Below are positions 4,578 to 8,422 of a DNA stretch of 8,422 nt, in pieces. The notes below the pieces were generated by a model. The model had not been told where the DNA came from, made no database searches, and saw only the letters and a program-made list of their open reading frames with translations. The DNA is from Chloroflexota bacterium (GTDB lineage: Bacteria; Chloroflexota; Dehalococcoidia; SZUA-161). The stretch is taken from positions 1-8,422 of the forward strand of contig VGNW01000087.1 in assembly GCA_016865955.1 (NCBI GenBank), given 5' to 3'. The position numbers and the translations under genes were made by a program. The number at the start of each line of letters is the position of its first letter. Position 1 is the first letter of the stretch.

Positions 4578-6193
4578 TGTTGTGCTTGAAAATGAATGAT
4601 GCTCTCCGAAGCTACCGAGTTTTTCTTGAAGATGTCTCTTGGTGTCAACATATCCATCGGAATCGATTCAATCAACTTCAAACCGACAGCCTCTCCGATT
4701 AGACCTGTAAGTTTGCCTGTTTCAATATTTATCCTTTTCCCGTGCGCCATTGTGTGATTATCGCCGACAACGAAGAAGATGTGGCCGTCATCTTTCACTA
4801 GCTCGTTAACACCTCGGAGGACCTTAGCCATGTCGGAAAAGTATTTACCAAGCAAGGCAGGCAGGTTCTTCCTTCGAAAACCCACGTTAGTGTTTTCATA
4901 GGCGTCGTTCACTGCGTCGATAAGTATGCCGACTTCTCTTGGCAGGCTTTGTTTCGATTGAAGATACTCATTCCACAGCCTTGCTCTTGAGCTTGACGTG
5001 ATTTCCCGATTGCCTATCATCTCACGGTCAGTCATACGATGAGCTTCTCTCGGAAGCAGGCCCAGATAAACAAGACTGAGACGGTCGGTGTCTAGGTAGG
5101 GTAGCGCAGTTGCGTATGGCGGAGAAGTGATGACTGCGTCAATCTGCCGCCCGCGCCGTTCAAACACTTTAGTAGCATCCCTGGCATCGGCACACATGAC
5201 CTCAAAATTCTCGTACCCCGTGTTTCCTTCCTGGAGCAGGAATGCGACAACGTGTCGAACCGTCTTCCCCAATTGCGCCAAGTACTCAGCGATTACATCT
5301 ATGTCCGCATCCGGTTTGACTTCCCGCCTGACACGGAGATCGTCAATCTTCTGCCATGACACAAGCCTAAGAATGTCGCTTAAGCAAAGCCAAAATAGAT
5401 CGCGTATCCCAGACGGCGGCATGCTTCTTATCGTGGTAGCAATGCAATCCAAATCAACAAGGACATGAGATGCAAACCACGTTGTCAGATAGCGTTGGTC
5501 GCTTTTGGGGAGGACACTGAGATAGGGAAGTTGACCTTCCTGAGCGCGTTGGCGCGACACCATGAGAACTTCCCTGAGATGCTCGTATTCTTCGATGATG
5601 TGGCTAGGATGTATCCTCAATATGGAGCACTTAGTCTTGGTGATGAGAACTGAAAGTGGGTTAAGGTCAGAGCCCACGGCTTCGTACCCGGCCAGATTCG
5701 CTTCCACAAGGGTAGTTCCAGATCCGCACATGGGGTCCATCACTACTGCCCCCGGTAGAATATCTGAACAATTCAGCAAGGCTCTAACTAACTGCGGGAA
5801 AAATTTGCCCCTATATTCATGAATATCGTGGGGACCATAGCGCAAACAGCGACGATTAGGAATAGGGAACGAATCACCATCGAAGGGCAATTGAACCAGC
5901 AACTCCGAAGGCCTGATACCGTTGCGGACAAGATAGGTTGTCGCTTCACGCTTGAGTTGCTTCGTCCATATCATGTCCGGGCTGGACACTGATTCCCAGT
6001 AAGCTAGTCGGTCGGCCAAATTGTGCGCCGACGATGCTGAACTAGATACCAGGTATGATTCGGAGTTGTTCTGTGAACGGTCGATGTTCGCGCACTCGCC
6101 TGCTAGTGCCTTGAGCTCACGAAGTGCCAACTCTCGCTCGAACGGCTGTATGTATGGTTTCATGCGGAGCGCAAGGCTTTCTTGTTCAAGCAC
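4568..6193 (-). CDS. DNA methyltransferase 1 of the R-M system (541 aa)
   Basis: This is an AdoMet-dependent DNA amino-methyltransferase. HEYRGKFFPQL (125-135) precedes the AdoMet-binding motif DPMCGSGTT (153-161) and SDLNPL (175-180). The catalytic motif TSPPY is at 356-360, and FFVVGDN at 473-479 marks a later core strand. The SPPY type fits N4-cytosine or N6-adenine methylation; which one is not decided. About 195 residues separate the two motifs, room for a target-recognition region. The first 110 residues are an extra N-terminal part of unknown role. GTG 6193 is preferred over ATG 6163 because GAGGA (6198-6202, minus strand) lies four bases upstream. It overlaps the upstream methyltransferase by 8 bases, which suggests translational coupling. 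It should protect one strand of the nuclease site. Confidence 0.9.
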   Translation of the reverse strand: MLEQESLALRMKPYIQPFERELALRELKALAGECANIDRSQNNSESYLVSSSASSAHNLADRLAYWESVSSPDMIWTKQLKREATTYLVRNGIRPSELLVQLPFDGDSFPIPNRRCLRYGPHDIHEYRGKFFPQLVRALLNCSDILPGAVVMDPMCGSGTTLVEANLAGYEAVGSDLNPLSVLITKTKCSILRIHPSHIIEEYEHLREVLMVSRQRAQEGQLPYLSVLPKSDQRYLTTWFASHVLVDLDCIATTIRSMPPSGIRDLFWLCLSDILRLVSWQKIDDLRVRREVKPDADIDVIAEYLAQLGKTVRHVVAFLLQEGNTGYENFEVMCADARDATKVFERRGRQIDAVITSPPYATALPYLDTDRLSLVYLGLLPREAHRMTDREMIGNREITSSSRARLWNEYLQSKQSLPREVGILIDAVNDAYENTNVGFRRKNLPALLGKYFSDMAKVLRGVNELVKDDGHIFFVVGDNHTMAHGKRINIETGKLTGLIGEAVGLKLIESIPMDMLTPRDIFKKNSVASESIIHFQAQHHA

Positions 6194-7553
6194 GAGGTCC
6201 TCGCTTTCTGAAGATAAGGATATGCTCTTCCTTTATCTTCCCTATTTTGGGATTGAATGACTTCTTCGCGTCCTGCAAGCGCCGTGTGATATCTCCCTCG
6301 AGGCTGAATCCAGATCCCTCCGCTACTTCTCGCAGGAGTTCGCTATTACAAACGAGCTTCCCGCTCAAAATTGAATCCCCGATAACAAAACAGCAATAGC
6401 CGGCTCGTCTCAGCACGTTATCAAGCCACTCGAAGACTGTCTTCATTTCACTCTTGAAAGTTTCTACTGTAGCGCCGCCATTCCCTTTCTTGCTGTATTT
6501 GCGATGACTCCCAATTTCGATCGCTTTGAAAGGAGCAGGGTCTACATCGAGCCAAAGCATTCTAGTCGTGTGATAAAGGTGATAGCTGTAGGCGTTAGGA
6601 TAAGGTGGGGAACAAACGACCAGGTCTATTGGTTCGATTGTCGGCTTCTCAAGAACATTACATTGGATGACCTGGCAAGTGAACCTGTCTTCTACTAGAT
6701 CAGTGAATTCCACTGCTCTTTCTATTGCCAAATCCAGAGAACGAAGAAAACGGCGGATGGTGTCACCTGCTTGAACGTTCTTGCTTCGCCGGACGTATCG
6801 CGTATCCGAATCCTGTTTGGAAACCGATACGATAATTGACGAAAAAACTGCCAGGGCCAATGTTCTGGCAGCCTCACTAGATAAACGCAAACACAGCGAC
6901 TTTAAATGCGCCAGTTCGGTCATGACGTGCGGATCAAACCAGAATTGTATTGATTTTGAACTCGGTACTCGTACGTCATCAAAGATGTCGGCGGCAGCAA
7001 ACAACGTTCGCTGCCCCGACCCAAATCGAGCGGCCAGACTTATGAGGGGATCAGTAAGATCTCTCAACAACTCAATGTCCTGAGCCGTCAAACGTGTCGT
7101 TTTTGCGCGTGAAACCAGGCAACCTATCGGATTCGCATCAATGCCAATCGCGTGTCTCTTGAGAGTAAGAGCCTCTACCAGTGTTGTTCCGCTGCCACAA
7201 AATGGGTCTAGAACTACTCCACCGACCGAAGAAAGTTCCTGTATCAGTGCATTCGGAATTTGTGGAATGAATTTTGCTGGATATGGATGCAAGTTGTGAG
7301 TTAAGTAGCTGGTCTTTGCTTCTGCGAAATCCCAATCCAATTGTCTCAAGGCCAATATAGCTCCATCACCCTTTGGCTTGGTGACTTTGACCTCGCCTCG
7401 GGCGAATCTCAACACGTTTTGAACCTGATCGTCAGACCAGTCGCGCCACCCTCTCCTGTCCCGGCCAGGCTCGGGCACCTGTCCAGCCCGAAGCCAGCGC
7501 AGGAGGGTATCCTTATGGACTCCAGCAAGCTTTGCGACTTGAAGTGTGTTCAT
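6186..7553 (-). CDS. DNA methyltransferase 2 with N-terminal MerR-like HTH (455 aa)
   Basis: This is the promoter-proximal gene of the methyltransferase pair. Residues 1-50 form a MerR/HTH_17-like DNA-binding domain: LQVAKLAGVHKDTLLRWLRAG, then the RRGWRDWSDDQV wing region. The methyltransferase core follows: HPYPAKFIPQIP (89-100), AdoMet motif DPFCGSGTT (116-124), GIDANPIG (137-144), catalytic CSPPY (314-318) and CFVIGDS (388-394). Motif order and spacing resemble the first methyltransferase, yet the two are clearly different proteins. That is expected when the strands of an asymmetric site need separate enzymes. ATG at 7553 has only a weak upstream AGG. The HTH could direct target binding or repress its own promoter, as known for some type II methyltransferases with N-terminal HTH domains. 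Methylated base undetermined. Confidence 0.9.
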   Translation of the reverse strand: MNTLQVAKLAGVHKDTLLRWLRAGQVPEPGRDRRGWRDWSDDQVQNVLRFARGEVKVTKPKGDGAILALRQLDWDFAEAKTSYLTHNLHPYPAKFIPQIPNALIQELSSVGGVVLDPFCGSGTTLVEALTLKRHAIGIDANPIGCLVSRAKTTRLTAQDIELLRDLTDPLISLAARFGSGQRTLFAAADIFDDVRVPSSKSIQFWFDPHVMTELAHLKSLCLRLSSEAARTLALAVFSSIIVSVSKQDSDTRYVRRSKNVQAGDTIRRFLRSLDLAIERAVEFTDLVEDRFTCQVIQCNVLEKPTIEPIDLVVCSPPYPNAYSYHLYHTTRMLWLDVDPAPFKAIEIGSHRKYSKKGNGGATVETFKSEMKTVFEWLDNVLRRAGYCCFVIGDSILSGKLVCNSELLREVAEGSGFSLEGDITRRLQDAKKSFNPKIGKIKEEHILIFRKRGPRA

Positions 7554-7559
7554 TACGCC

Positions 7560-7575
7560 TATATGTAAGTATATG
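7560..7575. repeat. TATATG direct repeats over the predicted promoter
   Basis: TATATG occurs at 7560-7565 and 7570-7575, exactly ten bases apart, one helical turn. The right copy overlaps the predicted minus-strand -10 and the left one the predicted start point. A protein bound here would block the methyltransferase promoter. The HTH of the methyltransferase encoded next to it is the obvious candidate, by inference only. Confidence 0.35.
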
Positions 7576-7595
7576 CAGGATGCACTAATTCTGAA
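7568..7595 (-). promoter_or_regulatory. Candidate promoter of the methyltransferase operon
   Basis: On the minus strand TTCAGA (7595-7590, four of six to consensus) and TATACT (7573-7568, five of six) are separated by 16 bases. The start of transcription would lie near 7561, only about eight bases before the ATG at 7553, so the message would be almost leaderless. This matches the weak ribosome site. Prediction by eye. Confidence 0.4.
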
Positions 7596-7600
7596 CTATT

Positions 7601-7630
7601 CCGAACCGAATGTCAAGGTGCTTCGGTCGG
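7601..7630. repeat. Inverted repeat in the divergent intergenic region
   Basis: CCGAACCGAA (7601-7610) pairs with TTCGGTCGG (7622-7630) with a single bulge, around 11 bases. It lies between the divergent methyltransferase and nuclease-lipoprotein genes, upstream of both. It could be a protein binding site or a transcribed hairpin. No T tract follows on either strand. Confidence 0.45.
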
Positions 7631-7689
7631 ATTCACAGGAATTAAGAAGACATGCAGACGGTTCGCATCTTTTTTCCCCTCTCTTTTCC

Positions 7690-7703
7690 TGCTATACTTG
7701 ACA
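7690..7703 (+). promoter_or_regulatory. Candidate promoter elements of the exported nuclease gene
   Basis: TG-C-TATACT (7690-7698) matches an extended -10 element, with no good -35 at 7670-7675. A perfect -35 hexamer, TTGACA (7698-7703), overlaps it but lacks a good -10 17 bases on. The first reading would start transcription near 7705 and give a leader of about 36 bases. Only one can be right. Confidence 0.35.
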
Positions 7704-7740
7704 CATATCTGGGTAGATTCCTTAAGAGTGAGATACTTGA

Positions 7741-8422
7741 ATGATTACGCGCTTGTACTTGATACTTCTTTTGCTGCTGATGTTTCTTGGTCCTGGGTGC
7801 GCTACACCTCACGAAGCCACTCAAGCACCCGCCCACGCCTCGCCGACTCCAGTCGATACGCCATCGCGCCCGCCGCCTGAGGGAGCAACGCCGACTGCAT
7901 CCACAACAATCACGCCAATGCTTGCCCCAACGCCATCACTCAACCAAAACGGAAACCCAACCATGCTGCCTCCCCCGACAATCACCCCAACACAGCCAGC
8001 AGCTTCGCCATCTACATATTCAACCACTGGCACTGCCCAAGTCGTCCGTGTCATTGATGGCGACACCATCGAAGTGAACATCAATGGCCGAACGTACACT
8101 GTCCGCTATATTGGCATTGACACACCCGAAACCGTTCATCCTGAGAAGCCGGTGCAGGAGTTCGGCGTCGAGGCGTCAAACAAGAACAAGGAGTTTGTTT
8201 CTGGTAAGACTGTGCGGCTTGAGAAGGACGTTTCAGAAACAGACCGATACGGCCGTCTGCTCAGGTATGTCTATGTTGGGGACTTGTTCGTGAACGCCGA
8301 GTTGGTCAGATTGGGATTCGCCCAAGTCGCAACCTATCCGCCAGATGTGAAGTATACTGATTTGTTCCTGCAATTGCAACGAGAGGCGAGAGAGGCCGGC
8401 AGGGGATTGTGGACTGCATCAG
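7741..8422 (+). CDS. Exported staphylococcal-nuclease-family protein (3'-truncated)
   Basis: The frame opens at ATG 7741, directly after an in-frame TGA, and runs to the window edge (227 codons seen). Residues 1-20 are a signal sequence with the hydrophobic run LYLILLLLLMFLG and Cys20, giving GPGC. This is a poor lipobox at -3 and -2, so lipidation is uncertain. Residues 21-96 form a Thr/Pro/Ser-rich linker. The thermonuclease domain follows: VIDGDT (104-109), RYIGIDTPE (122-130) and DRYGR (168-172). Arg122, Asp127, Thr128, Glu130 and Arg172 fit the active-site positions Arg35, Asp40, Thr41, Glu43 and Arg87 of S. aureus nuclease. GRGLW at the edge is the usual end of the domain, so little should be missing. 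It likely degrades DNA or RNA outside the membrane, with calcium. The ribosome site is weak. Confidence 0.88.
   Translation, partial: MITRLYLILLLLLMFLGPGCATPHEATQAPAHASPTPVDTPSRPPPEGATPTASTTITPMLAPTPSLNQNGNPTMLPPPTITPTQPAASPSTYSTTGTAQVVRVIDGDTIEVNINGRTYTVRYIGIDTPETVHPEKPVQEFGVEASNKNKEFVSGKTVRLEKDVSETDRYGRLLRYVYVGDLFVNAELVRLGFAQVATYPPDVKYTDLFLQLQREAREAGRGLWTAS

Noticed and set aside
4090..6000. CCCAGT/ACTGGG sites near 4094 and 5995, the BfiI target, taken as a hint to the specificity.
   Set aside because: A six-base site is expected a few times in 8 kb by chance and the specificity of this nuclease is unknown.
7787..8293. Plus-strand frames in other phases over the exported nuclease gene.
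   Set aside because: They are low-complexity shadows of the Thr/Pro linker; the thermonuclease motifs lie in the frame starting at 7741.
1..8422. tRNA, rRNA, transposase, integrase or replication-initiator gene.
   Set aside because: None was recognised on either strand, so the mobile character of the region rests on gene content only.

Overview
The window looks bacterial: strong AAAGGAGG-type ribosome binding sites, short co-directional genes and rho-independent terminators. The lineage cannot be fixed from the sequence. The Thr/Pro-rich linker of the exported nuclease at the right end would suit Chloroflexota, but that is only a hint. The content is accessory: an array of small proteins of the kind found on plasmids and integrative elements, next to a complete restriction-modification (R-M) system.

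Left block, 1-3182, all on the plus strand. It opens with the charged C-terminal tail of a truncated gene (1-160), closed by two back-to-back hairpin terminators. A 250-base leader with strong hairpins and short repeats follows. Then come seven small genes: a 51-aa zinc-ribbon protein and proteins of 62, 111, 160, 113, 83 and 161 aa. The last is followed by a clear terminator at 3151-3182. I recognise the 113-aa and 161-aa proteins as resembling uncharacterised families carried on mobile elements; none of the seven has a known function. The last five genes are each preceded by a copy of a repeated 5' cassette. Each copy has a short GGG/CCC-type hairpin and an ATG-CC(C/T) start codon. In three copies this start opens a 5-7-codon mini-ORF that ends before the gene; in two it is in frame with the gene. 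This array is the least explained part of the window. Two of its proteins carry sequences resembling the bacterial sliding-clamp binding motif.

Right-centre block, 3405-7553. A 390-aa nuclease on the plus strand has a phospholipase-D-type catalytic domain and a C-terminal B3-like DNA-binding region, as in BfiI/NgoFVII. It converges on two overlapping minus-strand DNA methyltransferases of 541 and 455 aa. A PLD nuclease with two different methyltransferases suggests a type IIS-like system with an asymmetric target, each strand protected by its own enzyme. The promoter-proximal methyltransferase has an N-terminal MerR-like helix-turn-helix. A pair of TATATG direct repeats overlaps its predicted promoter, which suggests autoregulation in place of a separate controller protein.

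Right end, 7554-8422. A 187-base divergent intergenic region with an inverted repeat separates the methyltransferase operon from a plus-strand gene. That gene encodes an exported, lipoprotein-like staphylococcal-nuclease-family protein and runs off the window just after its catalytic domain.
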